A stretch of 64,000 bases of DNA from Eulemur rufifrons (taxonomy: Eukaryota > Chordata > Mammalia > Primates > Lemuridae), in assembly GCF_041146395.1 (NCBI RefSeq), contig NC_091001.1, forward strand, positions 103,562,965 to 103,626,964, read 5' to 3'. Below the pieces are notes generated by a model. The model had not been told where the DNA came from and did not search any database. It worked only from the letters and a program-made list of their open reading frames with translations. Positions 48,970 through 60,599 of this stretch are shown here, piece after piece. Within the stretch, counting starts at the first letter, position 1. Every line of letters starts with the position of its first letter. The translations under genes and the position numbers were made by a program.

Positions 48970-49550
48970 GAAGATGCAAGCATGTGAACAGATAATTAAA
49001 ATGTATTGCACTACAAGTTATGATCGAATTTTCCCCAGATAGTGTGGGAGTACAGAGCAGGAAGCCACTAGTAGCACACAGAGGGAAGTGACCAAGAATT
49101 CTCAAAAGTGATGACAATCAATGTGAATACTTTCCAGGGACACAAGAGGGAAAAGAGTATTCTAGGCAGAAAAAGGATGGAATTTAAAGTCATACTGTGT
49201 TTGGGGAATAATGTGAAAGGTTTGGGTTAATTATCATCCAAGCTTCATTAACAGAAAATGGAATGAAAAGCTTTAAGGGATTCTTAACCTCTCCCCCAGA
49301 AAAACCTCCTCCTTCTTTGAAATGCATTATATATTCCATTTCCATCATTATACAAAGGAAGAAACCAGAAGGACGTGTGCAAGTTCGTGTGCCGTGGGAG
49401 ATGAAGAGAGAGCAATCAGGAGGGTCATTGTGCCTTAACAAGTCACTGACTCTCTCTTCCTGGACAGTGTGCATTTATCAAAGATCTACAACGCTGGGTC
49501 ATTTTGTCTTTTCTTCCCCCCTAGCCCAATTGCTAGTGTTTTAGTTCATT
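48970..49550. other. No recognisable feature
   Basis: Unique-looking. Two overlapping frames on opposite strands (about 93-94 residues) show no domain or signal features. Confidence 0.5.
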
Positions 49551-49554
49551 TCTA

Positions 49555-50490
<936 letters not shown>

Positions 50491-50924
50491 CTGCACCACG
50501 GAATGTGCTGGTCTCGAACCTGGCCACAGCACTTTACAGTTTACAGTACACAGTGTATTGAGAGATGGTTTTCCATGATGCTGCTGTACATCTTGTAACA
50601 GCTTTTCTTCCACACTGTCATTTCACGGATTTCTGTATAATAAATGACCTTGGAAGATAGTGGTAGTGTCTCCCTCTAAGGAAAAGGGCAGGTTCGTTTC
50701 CTTGCCAGCAAAATATGTCTCCTTCTGGGGCAAATTTTGGGGAATCTCATGTTTTCCGCCAATATGTATGAAACTGTGGTAGGCTTCCTTGTTGGCCTTC
50801 AGGTAGGGAAAAATCTCAGATGCTCCACAGTTCTTGGCAGGTCTGTCTCATGATGTGCCAAATAGAAAGTAACTACCCTCCAGAGTCACAGACATTTTAA
50901 AACTGCCAGGGTATCAATTCAACT

Positions 50925-51000
50925 CCTTTATTTTTATAGAGATCCAGAGAGGTGAAGTAATTTATCCAAGGCTACACAGCATATGAATTGCCATGCAAAA
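50925..51000 (-). repeat. MIR core fragment, antisense
   Basis: TTTATTTTTATAGAGATCCAGAGAGGTGAAGTAATTTATCCAAGGCTACACAGC follows antisense MIR 'TACAGATGAGGAAACTGAGGC...GTAACTTGCCCAAGGTCACACAGC'. Confidence 0.7.
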
Positions 51001-51014
51001 GATGTACATACAGT

Positions 51015-51215
51015 GTCATTGAAAGAGGATAGACTATGGAATCATTTCAGATCACGACACTGTTACTTAATAGCTTCAGCTATTTATTTAACCTCTCTGA
51101 GCCATGGTTTACTTATCTGTAAAATGAGGTTAATAGATCTATGTCATAGGGTAGTTGAGAGAATAGAATCAAATGGGATAATGTATGAAGCCAGCTAGTG
51201 GAATGCCCAGAATAA
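51015..51215 (+). repeat. MIR SINE, nearly complete
   Basis: Sense MIR from TTGAAAGAGGATAGACTATGG through TACTTAATAGCTTCAGC, TTTAACCTCTCTGAGCCATGGTTTACTTATCTGTAAAATGAGG, CATAGGGTAGTTGAGAGAATAGAATC and GGAATGCCCAGAATAAGC. It sits head to head with the antisense MIR just before it. Confidence 0.82.
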
Positions 51216-51219
51216 GCTA

Positions 51220-52410
51220 GGGGGTTAATTCCCCTTTCCCACCCTTTGCAGATGGAAAACTAAAACACAGTTCTGCTGAGATCATCCATGATTTCTAGAC
51301 CCTTCTTTTCCATTGAGTCTTGAAGAGCTGCCAGGCTTTCTTTCTCACTGATTCTAGTTCTACCTACTCTCCAGCTTCTCCATCATTCCTCGGAAGTACC
51401 AGCAGAAGGAACACTGATGGCCCAAACACAGAAGGAGTCATTTGAAATAGATTCTGTCCAAATAGACCTAGCATTTTCCCCTGCAAATGGTCCAGATAAG
51501 ACTGACTGCTAGCTGAGCCTGTTTCCTTCAGCTTTTAAGACTCTGAGTCATGTAATTTCTCTCTGTCCTTTGGTATAAATAGGATTAAACAGATTAATTT
51601 GGCTAATAGAGGTGTTAAATACAGTAATTAAGAACCTTGATAGTTCACAGTATTTCATTGGCTAAAGCCCAGTGTGAGTGGAGCTCACACTGAGCTCCAA
51701 GTGTGTCATTTCATTATACTTTTCTTTCTGTCCGTTTTGAATAAAGAGGTGATTCTTGTGAACTCTGAGGCACGTCCTGCCATTTTCACCTAGCAAGAAA
51801 CAAGGACTCACTAGATTTTGAAAGTGGTTTCGTTCTTTCCTAATGGTGGGATTTACTGTCAGTGTTAAAAGTTAGAATGAGGTGGGTACATATGACTGTG
51901 GTTCTCTCAAATCTCACAGCCTTAATAAAAGCCATGACCTCCCCAAACTCCCATGCTGGGGAATTGACTGCCATTTTCTATAGGGTTTACACCCTAGAAG
52001 GTACAACTTCTGCTGGAATTTCTGCTGAAATTCTGAGAACAAATAGCTAGGCTAAAAATAGAACTTTCCACAGAGGAGTGTGAAGTTTCTTCTTCCTGTC
52101 TTAGGAGGAATAATGACAAAAACGTGAAGTTCAACCAATTGTCCATTTATTCCCTTTCCTGGGCAAGTCCAAGTAGCAAGTATCCCTGACTGGTACAAAT
52201 ATTTTTAGCTGGCCCAAGGGCCCACATGGGTTAATTGAGAAAACCCGTAGGCCCAGTCACATGCTAGGTTCTGGAAGTGAAAACGAGACGAGACGTTTGA
52301 AACTCAGTTCTCCCCCAACAGAAGCTTACAGTGAAGGTAATAGAAACACAAAGCGAACATAATAAATAAATTGGCACTATATAAGATGCATTGCTGCTTG
52401 CCACTATTTT
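51220..52410. other. Mostly unique DNA with a 9-bp hairpin
   Basis: No gene found. A perfect 9-bp inverted repeat with a 5-base loop lies at 51670-51692 (CAGTGTGAG / CTCACACTG). One plus frame (51862-52050, 62 residues) has no known domain. Confidence 0.45.
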
Positions 52411-52414
52411 TAAG

Positions 52415-52930
52415 AGTATTATTGGGGTATAATAGATATAAAAAACTACATAGTTTAATGTACACAATTTGATGAGAGTGAACATATGCATACACCCATG
52501 ATCCCATTGCCACAATCAAGATAATGTACATATCTATGATATTCAAAACTTTCCTTGTGTCCTTTTATTGTTTTTTTTTTTTTTTCCTGTGAGTGTGTGT
52601 GTGTGTTGGGGGGGTTATGTGGTAAGAACACTTAATAAGAGATCTTCCAGCGTAACAAATTTTAAAGGGTACTTTACCATGTTGTTAACTCTAGGCATTA
52701 TGTTGTGCAGAAGATCTCTAAAACTTATTCATCTTGCATAACTGAAACTTTATACTCACTGACTAACATCTCCTCATTTTCCTATCTTCCCCCTAGAAAA
52801 CACCATTCTATTCTCTATTTCTATGAATTTAACAATTTTAGACACTTCCTATAAGTAGAATCATGCAGTATTTGTCCTTCTGTGACTGGCTTAATTCACT
52901 TAGCATAATGACTTCAAGGTTCACTCACAC
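52415..52930 (-). mobile_element. L1 (L1MA/L1MB-like) 3' segment of a twin-primed insertion
   Basis: Antisense L1 3'UTR and last part of ORF2: ATTATTGGGGTATAATAGATATAAAAAACTAC, TGTGGTAAGAACACTTAATAAGAG, TTATTCATCTTGCATAACTGAAACTTTATAC, GAATCATGCAGTATTTGTCCTTCTGTGACTGGC, ATGACTTCAAGGTTCAC. The T-run and (GT)n stretch at 52571-52607 is part of this 3'UTR type and has expanded. This segment is the 3' half of one insertion with the following inverted 5' half. Confidence 0.82.
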
Positions 52931-52934
52931 ATGT

Positions 52935-53305
52935 TAGGATAGCTGTTCTAAAACAAGCAAACAAAAACCCCAAAAGATAAGCAGTGTTAGCAGGGATTTT
53001 AAGAAATTGAAATTGCCATACATTATTGGTGGGAATGTAAAATGGTGAAGTCACTATAGAAAACAATGACAGTCCTCAAAAACTTAAAATTAGAACTGCC
53101 GTAAGATCCAGCAAACCCACTTCTGGGTATGTATCCAAAAGAAATAAATGAGGATCTCAAAGTGACATCTGTACTTCCATGTTCATTGCAGCATTATTTA
53201 CAATAGCGAGATATGGAAACAGCCTGAGTGTCCATTGACAGACAAATAGATAAAGAAAATAACATGTTCATACAATGGAATATTATTCTTCCATAAAAAT
53301 TTATA
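52935..53305 (+). mobile_element. L1 inverted 5' segment of the same twin-primed insertion
   Basis: Sense ORF2 text: GGATAGCTGTTCTAAAACAAGC, TTGGTGGGAATGTAAAATGG, CCAGCAAACCCACTTCTGGGTATGTATCC, TTCATTGCAGCATTATTTACAATAGC, CATACAATGGAATATTATTC. It stops at TTCCATAAAAA. The text immediately following that point in an L1 is the point where the antisense segment starts (GAACCTTGAAGTCATTATGC in reverse), so the two segments are contiguous parts of one L1, one inverted. Confidence 0.82.
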
Positions 53306-53453
53306 TACTGTTTAATTTAGCATTTTTTACAACATCAAACATAGTGTATAGACCATAGGAAGGTGCTAAAGAATGTTAGCTTATTTAAATTAAATGGAAA
53401 TAAATTGAAATAATTTCTCCTTTGCAAGTTATAAAAATGAAGCAGGAACTATA

Positions 53454-53672
53454 CAGGCATATGTTGTAGATATTGCAGGTTTGGTTTCAGATTACAGCAA
53501 TAAAGCAAATATCACAGTAAAGTGAATCATAAGAGGATTTTGGTTTCCTAGTGCATATAAAAGTTATGTTTATGCTATATTGTAGTCTATTAAGTGTGCA
53601 TTAGCATTATGTCTAAAGGAACAATGTACATATCTTAATTAAAATATATACTGCTAGAAATGCTCATGATTC
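53454..53672 (-). mobile_element. Tigger1 end fragment
   Basis: The sequence starts at a proper Tigger1 terminus with TA in front (TA at 53452-53453, then CAGGCATATGTTGTAGATATTGCAGG). It continues TTGGTTTCAGATTACAGCAATAAAGC, CTAGTGCATATAAAAGTTATG, CTATTAAGTGTGCATTAGC and AATGTACATATCTTAATTAAAATATATACTGCTAG. It is in the opposite orientation to the Tigger1 at 39394-42061 and stops after about 220 bp. No second terminus is visible nearby. Confidence 0.85.
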
Positions 53673-53674
53673 TC

Positions 53675-54685
53675 TGTATATAAAATACAGATAAATGAAT
53701 AAATGAATGCTGTACAGATATAGTGCACAAAGTTACCTGCTGGTTATTTTGGAACTAGGTAGAAATCCAATAGAATATAAGTAGTCCTTATCACTCAAAC
53801 TCAAAGGATTTAGAAATTGCAGCTGTTATTTTATGTCTGCTAGCAGAAGGTCCTGGTGATTCTTCATTGTTACCAAATGGCACTAACCCCTGCATACACC
53901 TGTGAAAGAACTCCCACTCCCCTTGTGCCTGGGATGTTTTATCCTATAGGACACTAAAGCTTGGTGGGGAGTCCCACCTCCGGCCTCAGCATTGTGCATT
54001 GGCTGGAGATAGAACCCATTGCAAACTTGCCAATGTACTTGATCCTGCTACGCCTCATCTCAGGGACTGAATTCTTCTCTTCTCTTTCCATGTCCTATTT
54101 TAGACAGATTTTCTAGGACATCCCAGCTCTCTCTCTGACACCCCCACCCCTCTGCATTTCTAAAATTGTCACTGGTCTGTTACCTGGGGATTCTTTGATT
54201 CTTCATACCTAGTCCAGAGCTTGGAAAGAGCTGATGTATTGTATGGTTAGATTTGATGTACTTCCCCACTGCCTGTCATTCTGTGCCTGTGATTTGTCAA
54301 CACCCTGTTGAACTCCTCCTCCTCCCTGCATGCCACTGAACTGATGTTCCAACCTCCTGAGAGAAGCCAGTGCAGAGAGCAGGGGTAGGAGGACAGAGAG
54401 AGCAGAGCTGGGTTTGGGCCCTGAATATAGAGATCAGATCATGGCACAGGACGGTAAACTCCTCAGGTACTGTGTTCAAATGGAGGTGTGAAGGGGAGTA
54501 AAGTCCTGGTATCAGCAGCTGAGATAAGATCAAAGCCAAACAGATACAGGTTATGATTGAACTAAAGGAGTGCTGGGGAACTGTATAGAACAGTTCTGGT
54601 GTACTGGGTTTTATTAACCAGTTGGTATCATACTTGGGCAATGGACTAGCTTTAAGATTCAGTGCTCATAATATACATATTAAAT
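53675..54685. other. No recognisable feature
   Basis: Unique-looking. The minus frame at 54297-54641 (114 residues) has no known domain. I see no repeat I can name. Confidence 0.45.
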
Positions 54686-54689
54686 TAAC

Positions 54690-55170
54690 TCTTAAAAGAC
54701 AAGAATGGAATTCTGGGAAGTAGTGTTTAAATAAAAAAGTGACATAACACACAAAAGTTAATACTCTTAAGGACTCAGGGTAAAGAATGATCCAGAAAAT
54801 ATCTCTGTTTCCTAGGACCTGAGAGTCTAGGAGGAATGCCAGCAAGCACACAAGTTGTTGTAATACCATGGGATAAGCCGTACACTAGAAATCAAAGCCA
54901 AGTGTTACGAGAGGGCACAAGTAGCTCTGTGTGAAAGAACCTAAGAAGACCTCACAGAGGAGGTAAAACTTGGGTTGGAACATAAAGCAGAGATTGGGGC
55001 ACACGAGGGGTATGAAAGCAGGAAGGCATTGCTGGCAGTTGCCTCAGTATGCCAAGAGCAGAGATACGTAAAATGTGTTCAAGGAATAAGACAGAATTTG
55101 ATCTGACAAGAGCAATTGTTTCAACATATTGGCAATAATGGAACAAGGGGAAACCATATAACTATCCCTT
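54690..55170 (-). repeat. L2-like remnant, antisense (tentative)
   Basis: AAGACCTCACAGAGGAGGTAAAACTTGGGTTGGAACATAAAG and CAGTATGCCAAGAGCAGAGATACG suggest antisense L2 ('CCTGAGGAGGTGACATTTGAGC...AACAGCAAGTGCAAAGG'). Diverged and borders uncertain. Confidence 0.4.
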
Positions 55171-55775
55171 AATAGCAAGTAGAAAATATTTCTGTGGTAC
55201 TTAAAAAAATATTATTCAATATTTGAAACACTTCTGGAATGGTAGAATTAAGACTTCCAAAAATCTGCTGCTATGTAAAAGCAAGTATAACATTGACTAA
55301 AAGAATGCCAATATTGTTTTTATCATAATTCTGTAAACCAAAAATTAAAAAAATAAAAAAGCTGGCACCAACCCAAAGAGTGTCCAAGAATAAAAGCTGG
55401 GTCTCTATAAGAACAGTGAGCTTTTTGGTGATTTAACTTGCCCTTTTCCCACCACCCTTTCTTCTGCTCTGTGGTACCCTTAAAAACCAACAACTCACAA
55501 CTGTTGTTGTGAAAACCAGCAGCATGTCAGGCATGGAAAAGGGCAGAATACAAGCCTGATCCCCAGAAAAGTGTCACTTCTTAACCAGACTAATATCTCT
55601 CTGAAAATCTCTATTCTCAGGGTGTATTTTTATTTGTTCTGTGGAAACAGCTGTATCCCTAGGACATTTACGGAAAACATTTAGTGGGAACATAACATTA
55701 CAGATACCTGAGGTGCCCATAGCAGTTGGGACCAACAAGAAACTAATCAAAACACTTAAAAGGAAAAACTAGAGA

Positions 55776-55935
55776 ATGTTATATTTTTTAATTTTTTTTA
55801 TTTCATCTTATTGTTATGGGGGATACAGAATTGCAGGTTACATACGTTGTCCATGTACCGCCTTTCCCCCCAAGTCAGAGCTCCAGGCATGTCTGATCCC
55901 CAGATAGTGCGCGTTGCACCCATCATGTAGGTAAT
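55776..55935 (-). mobile_element. Young L1 3'UTR tail, antisense, inserted in L1M copy B
   Basis: TTTTTAATTTTTTTTATTTCATCTTATTGTTATGGGGGATACAG is the reverse of the L1 3' end at 30225-30300. GCCTTTCCCCCCAAGTCAGAGCTCCAGGCATG and CCCAGATAGTGCGCGTTGCACCCATCATGTAGG match the second 3'UTR module at 30157-30225 very closely. The two are copies of one L1 subfamily in opposite orientations. Confidence 0.88.
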
Positions 55936-58007
55936 GTCTGTAGGGAGCTTTGAAAATCTCTGATATTCCTGGGAATGTTAGACACTCCTGGAAATCTGGA
56001 AGTATGTACATGTAAAGGATTGTGCATATGCCTAAAAATAACATAAGATGGACCTAACCTCTCACTTCTGGCTGACATTGAAGCTTTGCACAAGCAGGAA
56101 GTGAAGGCTAAAGCAGAGCTAGAAACTGCCTGCTGGAGCCCTAAAAACATGCTCCAATGTCCACAGAGCCTCTAGGCAAAGACTGTTAGATTTATTGATC
56201 CAGGGTATATAAGGAAATCTCTGCTCAAGTATTTTCTGACCACTAAGCTAATTGAGCAAAGACTTCAATTGCCATGCATACCAAATAATATAGATACAAA
56301 CAACAGCAACATAAAAACAATAACAATTAACTGTCTGGGTTTAAGGAGGTGTCTAATTTACAGAGTTGCCACATTATATTTTTTAGGTGTCCAATTTTAA
56401 CAAAAATTTACATTATGAGATGTTCAAAGAAATGGAAATGTGAAGCCCATGAACAAGAAAAATATTTCACTAAAAAATGTCCCTGAGGAAACCCAGATAT
56501 TACACGTAATAGACAAAGAGTTTAATTTATATATTACAGATATAATCAAATAACTAAAATAAAAACACTAGATAACTAAAGTGTGAGATCAATTTGTTAA
56601 CAAATAGAAAATATCAATGAAGAGATAGAAATTATAAAATAGGAAAAAATAGAAATTCTGGATTTAAAAAAAATGTAGTAACTGAAACAAAAATTCACTA
56701 GAAGTTCTCAACAGCATATTTGACCAGAGGAAAAATATCAGAGAACTTGAAGATGGGTCAATTAAGATTTTCCAGTCTGAGGAACAGAAAGAAAAAAGGA
56801 TGAAGAATCAACAGAGATCTGTGGAGCACTATCAAGCATACCAACTATACTTACTCGGAGTCCTGGAAGGAGAAAAGAGAGAAGAATGGAGAGAAAGAAT
56901 AGTTGAAGAAAATTTCCATGTTTCATATGAATATATATATGAAATGTAGAAATATATATATATATTACTCTGCATGTGCAAGAAGCTCAGCAAACTCCAA
57001 GTAGGATAAATTCAAAGATATTCCCACCTAGACACATCATAGTTGAAAAGCCAAAAGCATAATACTGAGAGAAATCTTGAAAATGGCAAAAGAAAAACTA
57101 TTTGTAATGTGCAAGTGATAGTCAATGGGATTAAGATCTGACTTCTCATCAGAGACCATGAAGTCCAGAAGGCAATAGGATCAGATAATCAAGGTACTGA
57201 AAGAAAAAAACGTACTGACCAAAAATTCTACAGAGAAAAATTATCCTTCAAAATTGAAGAAGTTGAGAAAATCTCAGCTTAACAAAATCTGAGAAAATTG
57301 ATCACAAGCAGTCCTGTCCCAAGAAATACTAAATCGCGTATTTCAAGCTGAAAAAAAGGTCTCAGACAGAAACTCAAATCCACATGAAGAAATAAAGATC
57401 AATGGTAAAGGTAACTACATAGGTAAATGTAAAATAAAAAAGCATAAATACATTTTTGTTTGTAACTCTATTCTTCTCCTATCAGATTTAAAAGAAAATT
57501 GAATAAAGCAATAATTATAAAATGACATTGATGGAATTACAAGGCATAAAATATAACTTGTGTGAAATAATAGCACAAAGGAGGTAAGAGGGAATGTAAC
57601 TATATTAGAACAAAGATTTCACATAATTTTTAAATGAAGTTTGTTTTAATCTAGATTGTTTTAAAGTAAAATGTTATTTGTAATCTCCAGAAAAAGCACT
57701 AAGCAAATAACTTTTAAAATATAGTAAAAGAAAAAACAAAAGAATTAAAATGGTATATTATAAAATATACATTTAACACAAAAGCAGATAGTAATGTAGG
57801 AATAGAAAATCAAAAAAGATATAAGATATAAAGAATATAAATAGAAAAATGGCAGCAAAAATGGTTTCTGTCTACCTTATCAATAATGCATTAAATGTAG
57901 ACAAGTAAACTTTAAAACAAAATATGTTACTAGAAAAAATTAGGGACATTTTATAATGATAAATGGTCAATGCATTAGGAAGATATAACAGATATCAACC
58001 TATCTTA

Positions 58008-58030
58008 AACACACACACAAACACGCACAA
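58008..58030. repeat. Short (CA)n tract
   Basis: Nine to ten CA units with two interruptions inside L1M copy B. Confidence 0.7.
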
Positions 58031-59303
58031 TAACATAGCTCCAAAATACCAAAATAAGTAAAGCAAAAACTGACAGAAATGAAGAGAGAAAAGAAAATTC
58101 AACAATAACAGTTGGAGACTTCAATATCCCACTTTTAGTAATGGCTAGAACAACGAGGCAGAAGATCAACAATAAGTAGAAGAGTTGGGCAACACTGTAT
58201 ACCAACCAGATCTGACACACTTCTATAGGACACTACCAACTGTAGCATCTCAATCACACATGATACATTCTTCAGGATCCAACATTTGGAGGGAAATAAA
58301 ACAAGCGTTTCATTTTATTTAAAAAGATTTAAATCATATACAACATATTCTCCAACCACAATAGAATAAAATTAGAAACTAATAACAGAAGAAAATTTGG
58401 AAAATTTATATAGTAGACATGACATTCCTGAATGGGTAAAAAAATAAATCTCAATGGAAATTAGAAAATACTTTGAGATGAATAGAAGGGAAACGTGACA
58501 AACCAACATATATGGAATGCAGCTAAAGCAGTACTTAGAGAAAACATTGTAGCTCTAAATGGTGATTGATATTAAGTAAAAAAAAAAAGTTTTAAATTAA
58601 TAATCTAAACTTGCACCTTAAAAACCTAGGAAACGAAAAGAAAACTAAAGGCAAATCAAGAAGAAGGGAGGAAATAATAAAATTTAGAGTGGAAATAAGC
58701 AAAATAAAGACTGACCAAGAAAAAGAAGTCTCAAATTATTAAAATTAGGAATGAAAGAGGTGACATCATTACTGAAATTGCAGAAATAGGAATGATGTTA
58801 ATGGACTTCTACAAACAATTATATGTCAACAAATTAGTAGCCCAGAGGAAATGGACAAATTCTTAAAAAGATACAAACTACTGAAACTGCCTGAAGAAGA
58901 AAAAAGAACAACTGAATAGACCTATAATAAGAAAGAAGATTAAATTAGTAATCAAAAGACTTCCCAAACACAAAAGCATTTATCTAGATAACTTCTGATA
59001 AATTCTATCAGACATGTAAACAATTAGCATCAATTATTCTCAAACTCTTCCAAAAAAATAAAATCAGAGAACATTTCACAAATCATTTTATGAGAGCAGG
59101 CATAAGACATCACAAGGAACAAAACTATACACCAATATCTCTTATGAATATTGACACAGTTTCTTCAACATAATATTAGCAAACTGTCTTAGCAACTTGT
59201 AAAAAGGATTATATCACAACTAAAATAGGATTTCTCCCAAGAATGTAAGATTTTTTTGAAATCTGAAAGTCAATAAACATAGCATACCATATTAGGAGAA
59301 TAA

Positions 59304-59486
59304 ATGACAAACTACATGATCATCTCAATAGACAGAAAATTAATAAATGAGTTATGCAAAGTGGCAAGATATAAGATCAATATAAACAAATCAATTATAT
59401 TTTTATATACTAGCAACAAGCAATCTAAAAACAAAATTGAAAAAAAGAATCCCATTTATAATAGCAGCAAAATGAATGAAATATAG
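59304..59486 (+). pseudogene. L1 ORF2 fragment across an internal deletion
   Basis: A 60-residue open stretch at the end of L1M copy B. IISIDRKLINELCKVARYKI combines the ORF2p region before the 'AEKAFDKI' motif with the later 'NEF.KVAGYKIN' region, so it documents the internal deletion directly. It is a relic. Confidence 0.6.
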
Positions 59487-59499
59487 AATTAAAAGGTTG

Positions 59500-60385
59500 G
59501 TTGAAGAATGATATGAATGTCATGATAATGTATAAATAAATTTTAAAGCCCACAAAATAATATTTTATGGATACATGCAAAAAGAGTAAAAATTCTAAAT
59601 ATACAAAGAAAAAAATTATTAACCAACTTTATGATAGGGGAAAGATAGAACCAGTGAGTGGAAACAAACTGTTTAATTCTCATAACCAAAAATGATGAGT
59701 CAAATTAATTAGATTTCTGTTGATTTAGGGGATTCATATACACTTATTCTTTTTTAAAAATTTTCTGTATATTTGAAAGATTTTATTTTTAAAAAACTAA
59801 AGCTAACCTGCTATCATGCTGTGCTAATTTTCACATGGTGGCATCTTCTCCTGTGGGGCTGGACTTGCCCAGGCCTTACCCGTTCAAATTTTACCAGCCC
59901 TCTGAGGTCACACAGTCCATCTGGAGACCGACCTTGGTCACACAAAAATCCCTTCTACTCAGTCGGTACTGGGCACATCTTGCCTCATAGTGCTGGGTAC
60001 CTCTTCCCTTGTTTATTTACTGTCTAGAGACCATTAATACCAACTCTTGGAAGGTGGATCTACATCTGTTCACCTTTGACACCCCTGGAATGTCTGCATA
60101 GTGATATGCACACAGTCCAATCTAAGATGTCATTTGTAAAAGTGCCACAAGAATGAACTATTATGACCTCTTGCTAAAGTCCAGATCCTGAGTTTTAAGG
60201 TCTATGGATATTTTCAAGTTAGATACACTACACAGAAGACGGGAAAACATATAGGACCAGAATGGGGATGACAGCCATGGAATAAACATGTTGGTTAAAG
60301 ACAAAGCCTTGAGATGGTTCCAAATTACCTTAAGCAAAATATTTTCGAGAGTTCCATATAACAACAGTAATAGCAATGATAATAA
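59500..60385. other. No recognisable feature
   Basis: Unique-looking DNA after the end of L1M copy B. The plus frame 59773-60027 (84 residues) and the minus frame 60161-60376 (71 residues) have no recognised domain. Confidence 0.5.
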
Positions 60386-60389
60386 ATCA

Positions 60390-60570
60390 CATACTTACTA
60401 TTTATTTTGCTACTGAGAAGTCCTGTGGTTTTTGATATGCATTTTATTCCCCCCAAAAAATCAAAAATGCTTTGAGCAACATTTACCTGAATATAAGTGA
60501 GGAAATAGAGACCCAGAAGAATTAAGTAATTTGCTTCTTACTAATAAATGTCAATTTCAGAGCACATGCT
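60390..60570 (-). repeat. MIR SINE, antisense
   Basis: CATTTTATTCCCCCCAAAAAATC, then AATATAAGTGAGGAAATAGAGACCCAGAAGAATTAAGTAATTTGCTTCTTACTAATAAATGTC, follow antisense MIR ('ATGAGGAAACTGAGGCTCAGAGAGGTTAAGTAACTTGCCC'). Confidence 0.65.
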
Positions 60571-60599
60571 TAGGACATCTCTATGTATAGACCTCTCTG

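Larger units (their letters stand above)
55560..59490 (+). mobile_element. L1M copy B (5'UTR, ORF1 region, ORF2 with internal deletion)
   Basis: Paralogous to copy A (36480 on). The 5'UTR part is at 55560-56330, then GGAGGTGTCTAATTTACAGAGTTGCCACATTATATTTTTT aligns with GGAGGAAGCATCTAATTTCCAGAGCTGCC in A. ORF1-region text runs 56430-57450, the inter-ORF text CAATGGTAAAGGTAACTACATAGG to about 57980. ORF2 endonuclease text follows (TTGGAGACTTCAATATCCC, ACAACTTATGTCAACAAATTAG-type, ACACCAATATCTCTTATGAATATTG), then the RT start. Near 59336 the text jumps from CTCAATAGACAGAAAA to ATTAATAAATGAGTTATGC, an internal deletion of several hundred bases. It is interrupted at 55776-55935 by a young L1 tail. 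Confidence 0.8.

Noticed and set aside
51670..51692. A 9-bp hairpin as a candidate microRNA or regulatory site
   Set aside because: Stem too short and not extended by flanking pairing. It is expected by chance in 64 kb.
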